Positions 19,961-31,659 of a stretch of 64,000 bases of DNA are shown piece after piece; position 1 is the stretch's first letter, and every line of letters begins with the position of its first letter. The notes under the pieces were generated by a model that worked only from the letters and a program-made list of their open reading frames with translations, had not been told where the DNA came from and did no database searches. The stretch is taken from assembly GCF_000026185.1 (NCBI RefSeq), contig NC_010694.1, positions 62,001-126,000 on the forward strand. The letters run 5' to 3'. The position numbers and the translations under genes are program-made. The DNA is from Erwinia tasmaniensis Et1/99 (lineage in GTDB: Bacteria > Pseudomonadota > Gammaproteobacteria > Enterobacterales > Enterobacteriaceae).

Positions 19961-20602
19961 ATGAAAGCCTGGCAGCGCCAATTTATCGAATTCGCCATCA
20001 ACAAGCAGGTGCTGAAGTTTGGGGAGTTCACGCTGAAATCGGGGCGCAAAAGTCCTTATTTCTTTAATGCGGGCCTGTTCAATACCGGACGCGACCTCGC
20101 TCTACTGGGCCGCTTCTACGCCCAGGCGCTGGTGGACTCGGGCATTGATTTTGATTTGGTCTTTGGTCCCGCATATAAAGGTATTCCTATTGCGACGACG
20201 ACGGTGGTGGCGCTGGCCGATCATTACGACCGCGATGTCCCTTATTGCTTCAACCGTAAAGAAGCGAAGGATCATGGTGAAGGTGGAACCCTGGTCGGCA
20301 GCCCTCTGCAAGGCAAAATCATGCTGGTGGATGATGTGATCACCGCAGGAACGGCTATTCGCGAATCGATGGAAATTATTGCCGCTCACCGGGCGAAACT
20401 GGCCGGCGTACTGATATCCCTCGATCGTCAGGAGCGCGGAAGCGGCGCAATTTCTGCCATTCAGGAGGTCGAGCGCGATTATGGCTGTAAGGTCATTTCG
20501 ATCATCACGCTGAACGAACTCGTTGCCTATCTGGCAGAGAAGCCTGAAATGGCCGATAGTCTGATAGCGGTGCGCGCCTATCGCGACGAATTCGGTATTT
20601 GA
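19961..20602 (+). CDS. pyrE: Orotate phosphoribosyltransferase
   Basis: PyrE (213 aa) converts orotate and PRPP to orotidine monophosphate in pyrimidine synthesis. The PRPP-binding motif is [14 protein letters not shown] at about residues 120-133, the flexible catalytic loop is [13 protein letters not shown], and [15 protein letters not shown] binds orotate. It lies 56 bp after rph with an intervening attenuator. Length and sequence are as in E. coli. Confidence 0.98.
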   Translation: MKAWQRQFIEFAINKQVLKFGEFTLKSGRKSPYFFNAGLFNTGRDLALLGRFYAQALVDSGIDFDLVFGPAYKGIPIATTTVVALADHYDRDVPYCFNRKEAKDHGEGGTLVGSPLQGKIMLVDDVITAGTAIRESMEIIAAHRAKLAGVLISLDRQERGSGAISAIQEVERDYGCKVISIITLNELVAYLAEKPEMADSLIAVRAYRDEFGI

Positions 20603-20616
20603 TGCAATAAGCCATT

Positions 20617-20649
20617 GCCGGGCTGACGAGAAAACCGCGTCAGCCCGGC
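20617..20649. terminator. Strong hairpin between pyrE and slmA
   Basis: GCCGGGCTGACG (20617-20628) and its exact complement (20638-20649) surround a 9-base loop between two converging genes. No T-run follows, but position and strength suggest a bidirectional terminator. Confidence 0.65.
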
Positions 20650-20675
20650 TGTGCGCCGATAGCGCTCGATAACCG

Positions 20676-21272
20676 TCAGATAAGCTGGGCTGCCATCAGT
20701 GGCCAGCGCGCGTCGAAGTCCACGGTGGGCCGATAGCGGAATTCTGAACGAACGAAACGTGATAATAAACCTTCACAGAACGCCAGCAGTTGGGTGGCCA
20801 GCAGCGCTTCGTCGGTGGCAAAGCCTTCACCTTCACGCATTTTTCTCTCGCGCATCACCTGGCGTATCTGCAATTCAATTCGTTCAAACAGCTGATTAAT
20901 TCGCCCCTGTAGGCGATCCTGTTCAAACATCAGCGCATGGCCGGTCAGAATACGTGTGAGTCCAGGATTGAGCTCGCCAAAGCCCAGGATCAGCTGAGTG
21001 ATCAGACGAAGGCGAGGCATCGTCTCTTTTTCGTCTTTCAAAATCAGATTGATGCGCGTGATCAGGCTGTCTTCAATAAACTCGATCAGGCTGTCGAACA
21101 TCTTGGTTTTGCTGGGAAAATGCCGATAAAGTGCCGCTTCAGAAACGCCGACATTAGCCGCCAGCTTGGCGGTAGTGATACGCTGGCTGCCGTCACTGGA
21201 CTCCAGCATTTGCGCTAACGCCTGCAGAATTTCTTCGCGACGATTCCTTTTCGCACTCTTTTTTTCAACCAT
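20676..21272 (-). CDS. slmA: Nucleoid occlusion factor SlmA
   Basis: SlmA (198 aa) is a TetR-fold DNA-binding protein that, when bound to SBS sites on the nucleoid, disassembles FtsZ and prevents septation over DNA. The helix-turn-helix is [22 protein letters not shown] at about residues 31-52. The C-terminal dimer domain is near identical to E. coli SlmA, including [21 protein letters not shown]. It keeps the usual position convergent with pyrE and next to dut. Confidence 0.96.
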
Positions 21273-21385
21273 CTCTTAAAAGACCCCTGAAACATCACCA
21301 TAAACGGGCAAAAGCCCACGCAACGCCCGCGAATTATCATTCACGGAAGAGAAAAACAGGTTATGTCGTTACGAGGGCAGTAGAG

Positions 21386-21844
21386 TTACTGGCGACCGGA
21401 GTGGCCGAAACCACCTTCACCTCTTACGCTGGCATCAAAGTCATTGACCAGATTGAATTCTGCCTGTACTACCGGCACAAAGACCATTTGCGCGATACGC
21501 TCCCCCGGCTCGATAGTAAAGGAGTCCTGTCCGCGGTTCCATACGGATACCATCAGCGGCCCCTGATAATCTGAGTCGATGAGCCCCACCAGATTACCCA
21601 GCACTACGCCATGTTTGTGGCCCAGCCCGGAGCGCGGCAGGATAACGGCGGCCAGCTGCGGGTCGGCAATATGTATCGCTAAGCCCGTTGGGAGCAGTGT
21701 TGTGGCACCCGGCTGTAATACCGTCGCTTCATTCAGGCACGCGCGCAGATCCAGCCCGGCAGAACCGGAAGTGGCGTAGGTGGGCAATGGGAAATCCGTG
21801 CCCACTCGGGCATCCAGAATCTTAACGTCGATTTTTTTCATCAT
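21386..21844 (-). CDS. dut: Deoxyuridine 5'-triphosphate nucleotidohydrolase
   Basis: Dut (152 aa) hydrolyses dUTP to dUMP, keeping uracil out of DNA and feeding thymidylate synthesis. All five trimeric dUTPase motifs can be read, including [38 protein letters not shown] and the C-terminal [10 protein letters not shown]. An upstream in-frame ATG at 21856 exists, but [11 protein letters not shown] at 21844 matches the family. The start lies inside the coaBC 3' end (23-bp overlap), so the two are coupled as in E. coli. Confidence 0.97.
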   Translation of the reverse strand: MMKKIDVKILDARVGTDFPLPTYATSGSAGLDLRACLNEATVLQPGATTLLPTGLAIHIADPQLAAVILPRSGLGHKHGVVLGNLVGLIDSDYQGPLMVSVWNRGQDSFTIEPGERIAQMVFVPVVQAEFNLVNDFDASVRGEGGFGHSGRQ

Positions 21845-23036
21845 ATTGGGTGACAATCTCGTCTAATAACAGTTGGCCAAGGAGTTTTTTATCGCTAAGC
21901 GGTAAAGTTTTTTCTCCTTTATGCCAAAAAAGATGAAGAGCATTGGAGTCGCTGTTGAAACCTTGCCCATTTTTGGCAACATCGTTGGCGCAGATCAGGT
22001 CCAGATTTTTGCGCGCCCGTTTTTGTTGCGCGTATTCTTCCACATTCTGGGTTTCTGCGGCAAATCCTACCACGTAGGGACGATTTTGCTGCATGGCGGC
22101 GACTTCGGCGACAATATCCGGATTTTTTATCATCTTCAGGGTCATTTCATCCCCCTGCTTTTTGATTTTTTCTTCAGCAATCTCCGCCGGGCGATAGTCT
22201 GCCACCGCCGCGCAGCCGATAAATATCTGCTGGCTGGCCGCCTGGCCCATCACCGCCTGCTGCATTTCCAGCGCCGTGGTGACATCAAGACGATGGACGC
22301 CCGCCGGGGTGGGTAATGCCACCGGCCCGGCAACAAGCGTCACGCTGGCACCGCGTTTTGCGGCGGCGGCGGCAATCGCGAAGCCCATTTTCCCCGAGCT
22401 ATGATTGCTGATGAATCGCACCGGATCGAGTGCTTCCCTGGTTGGGCCGGCGGTAATCATAATATTGAGATGTTGCAGATCGTTGACGGAGGCCGTCCAA
22501 CCGGCTGCGTGGTCAACGATGGCCAGCGGATCGAGCATACGGCCTGGCCCGATATCACCACAGGCCTGGCTGCCGCTGTCCGGCCCCCATATCATTGCGC
22601 CGCGCTGGGCCAGCAGCTGTAAATTGTGTTGGGTGGGCAGGGCACGGTACATCTGCTGGTTCATTGCGGGCACGATAGCAAGCGGGGCCGCCGTGGCAAG
22701 GCAAACGGTGGTCAGCAGGTCATTCGCCATTCCGACCGCCACGCGAGCGATCAGGTCGGCGGTAGCGGGCGCGATAATGATCAGATCGGCCCACTTACCC
22801 AGTTCGATGTGGCCCATTGCGGCCTCGGCAGCCGGGTCAAGCAGGCTGTCGGAAACCGGATAGCCTGAAACCGCCTGCAGGCTTAACGGGGTGATAAACG
22901 CCTTGGCGGACTCCGTCATGATGACCCGCACATCGGCACCGCGATCGCGTAACCGACGCACCAGCTCTGGCGTTTTATACGCCGCGATACCGCCGCTGAC
23001 GCCGAGAACAATACGCTTTCCGGTCAATTCCCTCAT
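21822..23036 (-). CDS. coaBC: Bifunctional phosphopantothenoylcysteine synthetase/decarboxylase
   Basis: CoaBC (404 aa) carries out two steps of coenzyme A synthesis. The N-terminal flavin domain CoaC (about 1-190; [38 protein letters not shown]) decarboxylates PPC. The C-terminal CoaB domain (about 191-404; [35 protein letters not shown]) joins 4'-phosphopantothenate to cysteine using CTP. It overlaps dut downstream and diverges from radC. With coaD 2.5 kb further on, two CoA genes lie in this segment. Confidence 0.97.
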   Translation of the reverse strand: MRELTGKRIVLGVSGGIAAYKTPELVRRLRDRGADVRVIMTESAKAFITPLSLQAVSGYPVSDSLLDPAAEAAMGHIELGKWADLIIIAPATADLIARVAVGMANDLLTTVCLATAAPLAIVPAMNQQMYRALPTQHNLQLLAQRGAMIWGPDSGSQACGDIGPGRMLDPLAIVDHAAGWTASVNDLQHLNIMITAGPTREALDPVRFISNHSSGKMGFAIAAAAAKRGASVTLVAGPVALPTPAGVHRLDVTTALEMQQAVMGQAASQQIFIGCAAVADYRPAEIAEEKIKKQGDEMTLKMIKNPDIVAEVAAMQQNRPYVVGFAAETQNVEEYAQQKRARKNLDLICANDVAKNGQGFNSDSNALHLFWHKGEKTLPLSDKKLLGQLLLDEIVTQYDEKNRR

Positions 23037-23231
23037 TTTGCTGTACGCCTTTTAGTTAAGCCTGCTGGCATTTTGTTATGCCAAAACAAAACTATTTTAC
23101 CACACACGGGCAGCCCGTTTATTTCTCGCTCTACCCGCTTTGCGAGTAAGCTCGACAATTCATCACGTCATAATAGAAAAGTACTGTATATAATGCCATG
23201 ATTTCTTCTCTTCAGGAAGGAGAAGCGCAAG

Positions 23232-23903
23232 ATGGATAAGAACTGGCAGGGGCTACCCCCGCGTGAAAAACTATTGAAATGCGGCGTCTCAACGCTAAGC
23301 GATAATGAGCTATTGGCCATTTTCCTACGTACAGGGGGGCGTGGCGTGCATGTGATGTCACTGGCACAGCGGTTGTTGCAAGAGTTTGGGTCTTTGTACC
23401 GTTTGATGAACGCTCCGCATAAGGAATTTCAGGCTATCCACGGCGTTGGCATCGCAAAATATACCCAGCTGAATGCGGTGGCAGAACTGGCACGCCGTTG
23501 TTTCAGCTGTCAGGACGCGTTTGGGAATCAGGTTGTCGGCGGTGTTCAGCAGATGCTGGATTATTTGAACAGTTCGCTGGCACATCGGGAGCGGGAAATC
23601 TTCCAGGTCATCTTTTTCGATAACCAGCATCGGGTGATCCATACCAGTGAGATGTTCAGCGGCACGTTGAACAGTGTGGAAGTTCATCCACGGGAAATCG
23701 TGCGCGAGGCGTTAAAACGCAATGCGGCGGCATTGATTCTGGCGCATAATCATCCTTCAGGTTTGGCCGAACCCAGCCGTGCCGATCGCGATATCACGCA
23801 ACAAATTGTTCATGCCTGCGCCTTAATGAATATTCGGGTGCTTGACCATATGGTGATCGGACGGGGTGAATATGTCTCTTTCGCCGAGCGGGGCTGGATG
23901 TGA
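23232..23903 (+). CDS. radC: RadC/YicR family JAMM-domain protein
   Basis: A 223-residue UPF0758 protein. The N-terminal helix-hairpin-helix region ([22 protein letters not shown]) precedes an MPN/JAMM domain with the metal motif [18 protein letters not shown]. Despite the name, a role in DNA repair has been doubted and its activity is unsettled. A TATAAT lies at 23189-23194 within TACTGTATATAATGCCATG, which resembles one half of a LexA box, but the second half is poor. An AAGGAGAAG ribosome site precedes the ATG. It lies between coaBC (divergent) and rpmB, as in E. coli. Confidence 0.93.
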   Translation: MDKNWQGLPPREKLLKCGVSTLSDNELLAIFLRTGGRGVHVMSLAQRLLQEFGSLYRLMNAPHKEFQAIHGVGIAKYTQLNAVAELARRCFSCQDAFGNQVVGGVQQMLDYLNSSLAHREREIFQVIFFDNQHRVIHTSEMFSGTLNSVEVHPREIVREALKRNAAALILAHNHPSGLAEPSRADRDITQQIVHACALMNIRVLDHMVIGRGEYVSFAERGWM

Positions 23904-24025
23904 GAATAAGGCACGACTCACGCCGTTTAGCGCTATAATTTCATTTTGCAGGAATAAATCCGTGCATTTCCCGCGCAAACAGGACGATTGTCAGCGATCC
24001 ATAGGGATCTTTATCTGTTCGGGAC

Positions 24026-24054
24026 TTGAGCACTCGCTCCTCAGGGCGTATACT
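24026..24054 (+). promoter_or_regulatory. Promoter of rpmB-rpmG
   Basis: TTGAGC (24026-24031), a 17-base spacer and TATACT (24049-24054) form a good sigma-70 promoter. It gives a leader of roughly 140 bases before rpmB, long enough for autogenous control, although no known r-protein leader fold was recognised. Confidence 0.7.
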
Positions 24055-24178
24055 ACGCCACCTTTGAGAATCTCGGGTTTGGCGTTTGGGCCTGCTCAGC
24101 GGGTTCGCATTGAACTCGCCTGGATGGGCTAAAAGCCTGACGAGGCGGCCAGAACCTTATTTTTAAAGCTCGAGCTGA

Positions 24179-24436
<258 letters not shown>

Positions 24437-24449
24437 GGTAAGGAACTGA

Positions 24450-24620
<171 letters not shown>

Positions 24621-24640
24621 TTAATCTCAGTGGATGAAAA

Positions 24641-24667
24641 AACCCGGCCCCGGCCGGGTTTTTTTGT
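24641..24667 (+). terminator. rpmBG intrinsic terminator
   Basis: AACCCGGCC (24641-24649), a 2-base centre, GGCCGGGTT (24652-24660) and a T-run to 24665. It separates rpmG from mutM. Confidence 0.9.
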
Positions 24668-24726
24668 TTGTGGCAGAGTGACGTCACCCGATCAGGCGTG
24701 ACGATACGGCAACGGGGGGCGAGGAC

Positions 24727-25536
24727 ATGCCAGAGTTACCAGAGGTTGAAACCAGTCGACGCGGGATAGAACCGCATCTTGTTGGCGCTACTATTCTGCA
24801 CGCGGTGGTGCGCAATGAGCGCCTGCGCTGGCCGGTTTCTCCAGAAATTCATGCGCTAAGTGACCAGCCGGTGCTTAGCGTCCAGCGCCGCGCCAAATAT
24901 CTGTTGCTGGAGCTACCCGCCGGATGGATTATCATTCATCTGGGGATGTCGGGCAGCCTGCGCGTCCTGCCTGAAGATTTGCCCGCGGCGAAACATGACC
25001 ACGTCGATCTGGTGATGAGTAATGGCAAAGTGCTGCGCTATACCGATCCGCGTCGTTTTGGTGCCTGGCTATGGTGTACTGACCTTGACGCCAGCTCGGT
25101 ATTGTCGCATCTGGGCCCAGAGCCTTTAAGCGACAGCTTCTCCGCCTCGTATTTATTTGAGAAATCTCGGGGTAAGCGCACGGCCGTCAAACCCTGGTTA
25201 ATGGATAACAAAGTCGTGGTGGGTGTGGGTAACATCTATGCCAGCGAATCGCTGTTTGTCGCGGGTATTCTGCCCGACCGTCCGGCGATGGCGCTTAGCG
25301 AAGCGGAGGCCGGGCTGCTGGTCAGCACTATCAAAGGCGTGTTGATGCGTTCTATTGAGCAGGGCGGTACCACGCTGCGCGACTTTTTACAAAGCGACGG
25401 CAAGCCGGGTTATTTTGCCCAAGAACTTCAGGTATATGGCCGGGCGGGAGAGCCTTGCCGCAAATGTGCGATGCCGATAGAGAGCAGTAAGCACGGGCAG
25501 CGCAGCACCTTTTTCTGCCGCCGCTGCCAGAAATAG
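24727..25536 (+). CDS. mutM: Formamidopyrimidine-DNA glycosylase (Fpg)
   Basis: MutM (269 aa) removes 8-oxoguanine and formamidopyrimidines and nicks the abasic site. The catalytic N-terminus is [13 protein letters not shown] (Pro2 nucleophile, Glu3). The helix-two-turn-helix with [13 protein letters not shown] is near residue 165-180, and the C-terminal zinc finger has CRKCAMPIE...CRRCQK (four Cys). The ORF has the E. coli length and keeps its position after rpmG; it converges with coaD. Confidence 0.98.
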
Positions 25537-25545
25537 CATGAGAGG

Positions 25546-26795
<1,250 letters not shown>

Positions 26796-28070
26796 TTAAT
26801 GATTCCGCTGTGGCAGGTGAGGTTCAAGCAACAGAAGCAGGCGTCCCAATGCGCCCTGATTTTGATGCAGTACATCTACCGCGTGGCGGCCATAATAAAG
26901 GCGGTAGTCTTCATCGGTTAGCAGCGTATCAATCTCTTTATTCAATGAGTCGGCATCGGTGACGGTGATCAGGCCGTCGGCCTGTTGCAGCCGGGCACAA
27001 ATATCTTTGAAGTTAAAGGTGTGCGGGCCCATTAACACCGGAATGGCGTGGGCGGCAGGCTCCAATGGATTGTGACCTCCCCGTTCGACCAGGCTTCCAC
27101 CGACAAAGGCCAGATCGGCAATGCCGTACAGCAGCATCAGCTCACCCATGGTATCGCCAATCACCACCTGGGTGCTGCCGGAGGGGATTTCGCCGCTGCT
27201 ACGCAGGGTGTAACTTAATCCATTCTTTTGCGTCAACACGCGGGCCGTTTCGAAGCGTTCCGGGTGGCGGGGCACCAGAATCAGTAGCAGACCAGGGAAG
27301 CGCTCAAGCAGTTTACGGTGCGCGTCCAGAATAATGCTCTCTTCCCCTTCGTGGGTGCTGGTGGCGATCCATACCGGGCGATGCGGTGCCCACTGTCGGC
27401 GCAGCGTTATGGCACGAGCCGCCAGTTCTGGCGTCACCGAAATATCAAACTTGAGGCTGCCGGTTACCTTCAGCTGAGAACGTTTCACCCCCAGAGCAAT
27501 AAAACGTTCACCGTCTTCTTTATTTTGCGCGGCGATCAGCGTAATGCGTTGCAGCAGACGCTTCATAAATTTACCAATTTTCTGATACCCCCTGGCTGAA
27601 CGCTCAGACAGGCGGGCGTTGGCAATCACCAGCGGAATTTTGCGCGCGTGCAACTGGGTAATCATGTTGGGCCAAAGCTCGGTTTCCATAATAATCACCA
27701 GCCGTGGGCGAACCGTGTCAAAGAAGCGGTTCATGGCACCGGGCAGGTCATACGGCAGGTAAACATGATGCACATCTTTACCAAATGCCGAGCTGGCACG
27801 CTCCGATCCGGTTGGCGTCATCGTCGTGACCACAATCGGCAGATCGGGATAGCGGTGGCGCAATGCCCGCACCAGTGGGATGGCGGCCAGCGTTTCGCCG
27901 ACCGAAACCGAATGCAGCAGAATACCGTCCGGTTTAACTTTGCCCGCGCAGAAGCCATAACGCTCAGCCCAGCGTTTGCGGTAGGCAGGGGCCTTACGAC
28001 CGCGTAGCCAAAGGCGAAGCCAGATAAAAGGCTGAAGGAGATACAGCAAGGCGGTATAAATGGTCGTCAT
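26796..28070 (-). CDS. waaA: 3-deoxy-D-manno-octulosonic acid transferase (Kdo transferase)
   Basis: WaaA (424 aa) adds two Kdo residues to lipid IVA, normally an essential step linking lipid A to the core. The N-terminal membrane anchor (YTALLYLLQPFIWLRLWL) is followed by GILLHSVSVGETLAAIPLVR, with catalytic Glu in SVGE. The C-terminal GT-B half includes FVGGSLVERGGHNPLEPAA. The ORF opens at 28121, but the ATG at 28070 (MTTIYTALLYL) matches the family. It is the first gene of the waaA-waaE-coaD unit. Confidence 0.97.
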   Translation of the reverse strand: MTTIYTALLYLLQPFIWLRLWLRGRKAPAYRKRWAERYGFCAGKVKPDGILLHSVSVGETLAAIPLVRALRHRYPDLPIVVTTMTPTGSERASSAFGKDVHHVYLPYDLPGAMNRFFDTVRPRLVIIMETELWPNMITQLHARKIPLVIANARLSERSARGYQKIGKFMKRLLQRITLIAAQNKEDGERFIALGVKRSQLKVTGSLKFDISVTPELAARAITLRRQWAPHRPVWIATSTHEGEESIILDAHRKLLERFPGLLLILVPRHPERFETARVLTQKNGLSYTLRSSGEIPSGSTQVVIGDTMGELMLLYGIADLAFVGGSLVERGGHNPLEPAAHAIPVLMGPHTFNFKDICARLQQADGLITVTDADSLNKEIDTLLTDEDYRLYYGRHAVDVLHQNQGALGRLLLLLEPHLPQRNH

Positions 28071-28420
28071 CACAGTGATTTCAGGTGGGCAAAGACTTAC
28101 GTCCAGAGAGCCGAAAAACAATACGGCATGTTAGCAGATAAGTGAGCCGGGCTCACACTACTTCATCTTATCGCGTCTGACTCACCTTGTTTATCGCACC
28201 AGTACTTGCGTTCAGGATGGCCAGCGGTCAAAAAAGTTTTTTTGCTTTTCGTGTGCAGTTTAGTTATTTGTGCTGTCACAACAGGTAGCATAAATACGCT
28301 AACCCTCTGCGCAAGGCGTGCCAATGGTGCTTTTAATGCGTAGGGATGTGTTGTTAAGAATGAGCTGCACTTTAATCCGCCGGGCACTGCTGGCAATTAA
28401 GTCTTGAGGCCAGAATAGCA
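28071..28420. other. Divergent promoter region between waaA and a GT9 gene
   Basis: No gene is supported: a leftward 77-codon ORF (28163-28396) matches nothing and lacks a ribosome site. The region must hold both promoters. GGTAGCAT at 28284-28291 resembles the core of an ops element, the RfaH recruitment site common before LPS operons. The surrounding match is poor (about 7 of 12 positions), so this is only a hint. A TTTTTTT run with AT-rich flanks lies near 28230. Confidence 0.35.
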
Positions 28421-29434
28421 ATGAAGAATATTTTGATTATACGGCGTGACAATATTGGCGACCTGGTTTGCACCACGCCATTGATCGAAGGGGCCAAAAC
28501 CGTTTTTCCTGATGCTAACATCTATCTGTTAATCAACAGCGTGTCTCAGGATGTAGTTAAAAACAATCCGCACATTGAGCATACCTTTATCTACCGCAAG
28601 GCAAAACACGTCGCTGGAAAACTTGCGAAGCTGGGGGTTTACTTTGACCGCCTCAAGATGTTTCTGAAGTTACGACGTATCCGTTTTGATGCGGCGATCC
28701 TGGCGAATCCGCAACCCTGTAAGTACAGCGTGCGCCTGGCAAAAATGGCGGGCGCGCAGCATATCATCGGTGCTGATACCGGTGACAGGGCGATTACCGT
28801 ACCGTTTAGCCGCGCTGATTTTCGTGGTGAACATCAGGTTGAACTCACCTTCAGTTATCTTTCCGCCATTTCTGACCGGCAGCCCCCCATCCCGGAAGTC
28901 CGTATCTGGCTGTCCGATGGCGAGCGGCAGCAGGCTCTTAGCCGAATCGAGAGTCTGCATCCCGGTGAGCGTCCGGGGCTGGCGGTGCACATCAGTAGCC
29001 GTAGTGCAAAACGTCGTTGGCCGCTGGAACGCTACGTCGAAATTATCCGGCGCTATCTGCAGGGAAATAGCCACGGCAGCGTGCTGATATTCTGGTCACC
29101 ACAGGGCACGCTGGCGCCGGATGATATTGGCGATCTGCATCGGGCCGAACAAGTACATGCAGCCTGTCTTAGCTCACGAGTTTCGCTCTATCCCACATCG
29201 TCGGTCCGTGAACTGGTTGCGGCTTATGAATGCTGCGAGCGGGTATTGTGTAGTGACGGCGGGCAAATGCACTTGGCCGCCGCAATGAATAAAAAGCAGG
29301 TAGTGCTGTTTGGTGATACTGACCGGAAAGTCTGGCGTCCATGGTCCGGTCAGCATGATATCCTGCAAACGCCATCGGGAGACTGTGTTGACGTCAGCGT
29401 GGACGAAGTTTGGCACAGCCTGAACCGTCTTTAG
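28421..29434 (+). CDS. GT9 heptosyltransferase-like glycosyltransferase
   Basis: A 337-residue GT-B enzyme of family 9 (heptosyltransferase-like). The N-terminus has the acceptor-side Asp motif IIRRDNIGDLVCTTPLI. The C-terminal nucleotide-sugar half has AVHISSRSAKRRWPLERYVE and SDGGQMHLAAAMNKKQVVLFG. It is clearly distinct from WaaC, WaaF and WaaQ, all of which are also in this window, so it probably transfers a further heptose or another sugar in the outer core. It stands alone, divergent from waaA, and its end overlaps the convergent wabH end by four bases. Donor and acceptor are not known. Confidence 0.85.
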   Translation: MKNILIIRRDNIGDLVCTTPLIEGAKTVFPDANIYLLINSVSQDVVKNNPHIEHTFIYRKAKHVAGKLAKLGVYFDRLKMFLKLRRIRFDAAILANPQPCKYSVRLAKMAGAQHIIGADTGDRAITVPFSRADFRGEHQVELTFSYLSAISDRQPPIPEVRIWLSDGERQQALSRIESLHPGERPGLAVHISSRSAKRRWPLERYVEIIRRYLQGNSHGSVLIFWSPQGTLAPDDIGDLHRAEQVHAACLSSRVSLYPTSSVRELVAAYECCERVLCSDGGQMHLAAAMNKKQVVLFGDTDRKVWRPWSGQHDILQTPSGDCVDVSVDEVWHSLNRL

Positions 29435-30528
29435 TCTTTCAGCGTTAAATATTGCCGGCAGATGGGCTGCAAATCGTAGCTCATCAGCTGTTGCCGATCG
29501 ATCTGCGGCGGAGAGCGATAGACTTCCGCCATCTTCTCCGCCAGCGAAGCGCTGTTTAACTCCGCCAGCGCGCCGGGCATTCCGGCTCGTTGCAGTATTT
29601 CTTCAGGCCCACCGGGACAGCGCGTACTGACGACCGGAGTGCCGCAGAGCAAGGCTTCCACCAGCACGTTACCGAAACCTTCACTGTCAGAACTGAGCAC
29701 CAGCATTGCCGCGTGTTTGATCAGGGGATAAGGGTTGCTTTGGAACCCGGCAAAGATGACCCGTTCAGCAATCCCCAGCCGTTCTGCCTGCCGTTTGACG
29801 GCATCAATCTGCTGTTTATCCCCGGTTCCCGCCAGCACCAGTTTGGCCTGAATGCCCGATCCCGCATACGCCTGGAGCAGGCGGTCGTGCCGTTTATGCG
29901 GGTGAAAACGGCCAACGTGGATCACATAGGGTTCACCTTGCAGGGCAAAAGGTTCAGCCGCTTGAGAAAGAATGTCATCAATATCAAAAGGATTATTGAT
30001 GACCGCCAGCCGGCCCGGCACGATGGGCAGATTGCGCGTTAAGTCATCCGCCACGGCTTTAGAAACCGCGACAATATTTCTTCCCTGATAAACCCCGGCA
30101 ATCTTGCGTTGCTTCAGCCAGCGGTCCAGACCGTGGCGATGTCCGAGGTAGGAAGTGGAGAGAATGCCGTGGATGCAGAACCATACCTTTTGCGCCGGCA
30201 GACGTTTGGTGCGGGCGACGATGCGGTCAGTTTTGTGCAGATGAGAGAAAATAAGATCGTATGCACCACCCCGTTTTTCGCTTAGCGAAATGGCACGATC
30301 CAGCGCGTCGGCGCGGCGCGACAGCTCGGTAAGTTTGCGCCAGGGTGAGCGGCTATGGCTTTCCACTACCTGATAGTCAACGCCCTCAGGCAGTGGATAA
30401 TTGCAGACATCACGCAGCGAAAACAGGCTGACCTGATGCCCCATTCGCTGCATGCCTTCACACAGCGTCAGCACCACTTTCTCGGCTCCACCGCCGGGTA
30501 GTCCGTCGATAATCATCAAGATACGCAT
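29431..30528 (-). CDS. wabH: LPS core GT4 glycosyltransferase, WabH-like (GlcNAc transferase)
   Basis: A 365-residue GT4 enzyme that follows Klebsiella WabH closely: MRILMIIDGLPGGGAEKVVL, KVWFCIHGILSTSYLGHRHGL, YVIHVGRFHPHKRHDRLLQA and the donor-binding SSDSEGFGNVLVEALLCGTPV (EX7E type). In Klebsiella WabH transfers GlcNAc onto the GalA added by WabG; the same step is inferred here. It starts 3 bases after wabG ends, in a waaQ-wabG-wabH operon. A WabN-like deacetylase is nearby to convert the GlcNAc to GlcN. Confidence 0.85.
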   Translation of the reverse strand: MRILMIIDGLPGGGAEKVVLTLCEGMQRMGHQVSLFSLRDVCNYPLPEGVDYQVVESHSRSPWRKLTELSRRADALDRAISLSEKRGGAYDLIFSHLHKTDRIVARTKRLPAQKVWFCIHGILSTSYLGHRHGLDRWLKQRKIAGVYQGRNIVAVSKAVADDLTRNLPIVPGRLAVINNPFDIDDILSQAAEPFALQGEPYVIHVGRFHPHKRHDRLLQAYAGSGIQAKLVLAGTGDKQQIDAVKRQAERLGIAERVIFAGFQSNPYPLIKHAAMLVLSSDSEGFGNVLVEALLCGTPVVSTRCPGGPEEILQRAGMPGALAELNSASLAEKMAEVYRSPPQIDRQQLMSYDLQPICRQYLTLKD

Positions 30529-30531
30529 GGG

Positions 30532-31659
30532 TTAATCCAGAATCTGTTGATAAAGGGAATTGAGCTGTTGCGATAAGCGCTGGGGGGTTGATCCCATCAC
30601 CTGCTCGCGGGCATGGATGGCCATCTGACTGCCGCTGGCCTGTTCGGGGAGCGCCATAATGGCATCACGCAGGGCGGCGATATCCAACGCATTACATATG
30701 TAGCCGTTTTCGCCGGGGCGGATAAACTCACTGCCGCCACAGGTGTCTGAGGTAATTACCGGTAAACCGCAGGCCATCGCCTCAAGGATCACATTCGGGA
30801 AGGGATCGTATAGTGTAGGCAGCAGCAGGCCGTCTGCTGCCTGATACCATGAGCGCGTATCCGCCTGCATACCGACAAATATCACCCGATCGGCGCAGCC
30901 GAGTTCACTGGCTAACGCCCGATACTGCCGTTCCGCCTTGTCTTTACCCACTACCAGCAGATAGCGGTTAGTGCCTGCCAGCGCACGGATCGCCGCGGCC
31001 AGCCCTTTACGTTCAAAACCGGAACCGACATAGATTAGCAGGCAGGCGGCAGGCGGCAGGGAGAGCCGCTTTCTTATCTGGCTACGCTGCTGCTCATCCA
31101 CCGGAACAAACTGGGTGGTGTTAATCGCGTTATAGATGACATGAATTTTTTCGCTGGCCACGCCGAACCGCTCAATGATTTCCTGCCTGACCATCTGCGC
31201 GTTGCAAATCACGGCCTTCAGTTCAGGAGCCTGATACATAGCGCGTTCAGCCTCCATCACATAACGATGGTAACGGTTGGTCAGCAGCAGCTTTTGACGC
31301 CATGCGGGTAGCAAACGGCAGCGCTGCTCCAGCCAGCGCTGGTGAACACCGTCACCGGCCCGGTAGATATCGCAACCGGCAATGCGTTCGTGGCTCTGAA
31401 CGATATCGAAATTTTCTCGCCGCCAAAGCGCGCGCGCAGCGCTGGCAAAGCCGCGCTCGCGGCTGATGCGCCCCCATTTAATCGGGTTGCACAGGTGAAT
31501 ATGCCAGTTAGCCTGACGCTCGCCCTGCCACTGGCGGGTAATCACATTCAGGTCCAGGGCCTGCTGATCCAGGGCCTCCAGGGCGCGGGCGATAAAGCGC
31601 TCTGCGCCGCCGTCCGGGCGGTATTTCTGACGGACAATAGCCAGTCGAATGGGCTTCAT
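30532..31659 (-). CDS. wabG: LPS core galacturonosyltransferase WabG
   Basis: A 375-residue GT4 enzyme strongly matching WabG: IRLAIVRQKYRPDGGAERFI, HICN-like LCNPIKWGRISRERGFA, SHERIAGCDIYRAGDGVHQRW, LIYVGSGFERKGLAAAIRAL and LYDPFPNVILEAMACGLPV. WabG of Klebsiella adds galacturonic acid to heptose II; loss truncates the core. It overlaps waaQ by four bases at its start and is followed at once by wabH. It lacks a signal peptide, as expected for a cytoplasmic-face enzyme. Confidence 0.92.
   Translation of the reverse strand: MKPIRLAIVRQKYRPDGGAERFIARALEALDQQALDLNVITRQWQGERQANWHIHLCNPIKWGRISRERGFASAARALWRRENFDIVQSHERIAGCDIYRAGDGVHQRWLEQRCRLLPAWRQKLLLTNRYHRYVMEAERAMYQAPELKAVICNAQMVRQEIIERFGVASEKIHVIYNAINTTQFVPVDEQQRSQIRKRLSLPPAACLLIYVGSGFERKGLAAAIRALAGTNRYLLVVGKDKAERQYRALASELGCADRVIFVGMQADTRSWYQAADGLLLPTLYDPFPNVILEAMACGLPVITSDTCGGSEFIRPGENGYICNALDIAALRDAIMALPEQASGSQMAIHAREQVMGSTPQRLSQQLNSLYQQILD

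Noticed and set aside
23182..23200. LexA (SOS) box before radC
   Set aside because: One half (CTGTATAT) fits but the second half lacks the CAG, and the same bases are explained by the -10 TATAAT.
28284..28291. RfaH ops element before the GT9 gene
   Set aside because: Only the GGTAGC core matches; the upstream GGC and downstream bases do not, so it is not called as a site.
28163..28396. Leftward 77-codon ORF between waaA and the GT9 gene
   Set aside because: No ribosome site, no recognisable domain and it fills a region that must hold two divergent promoters.
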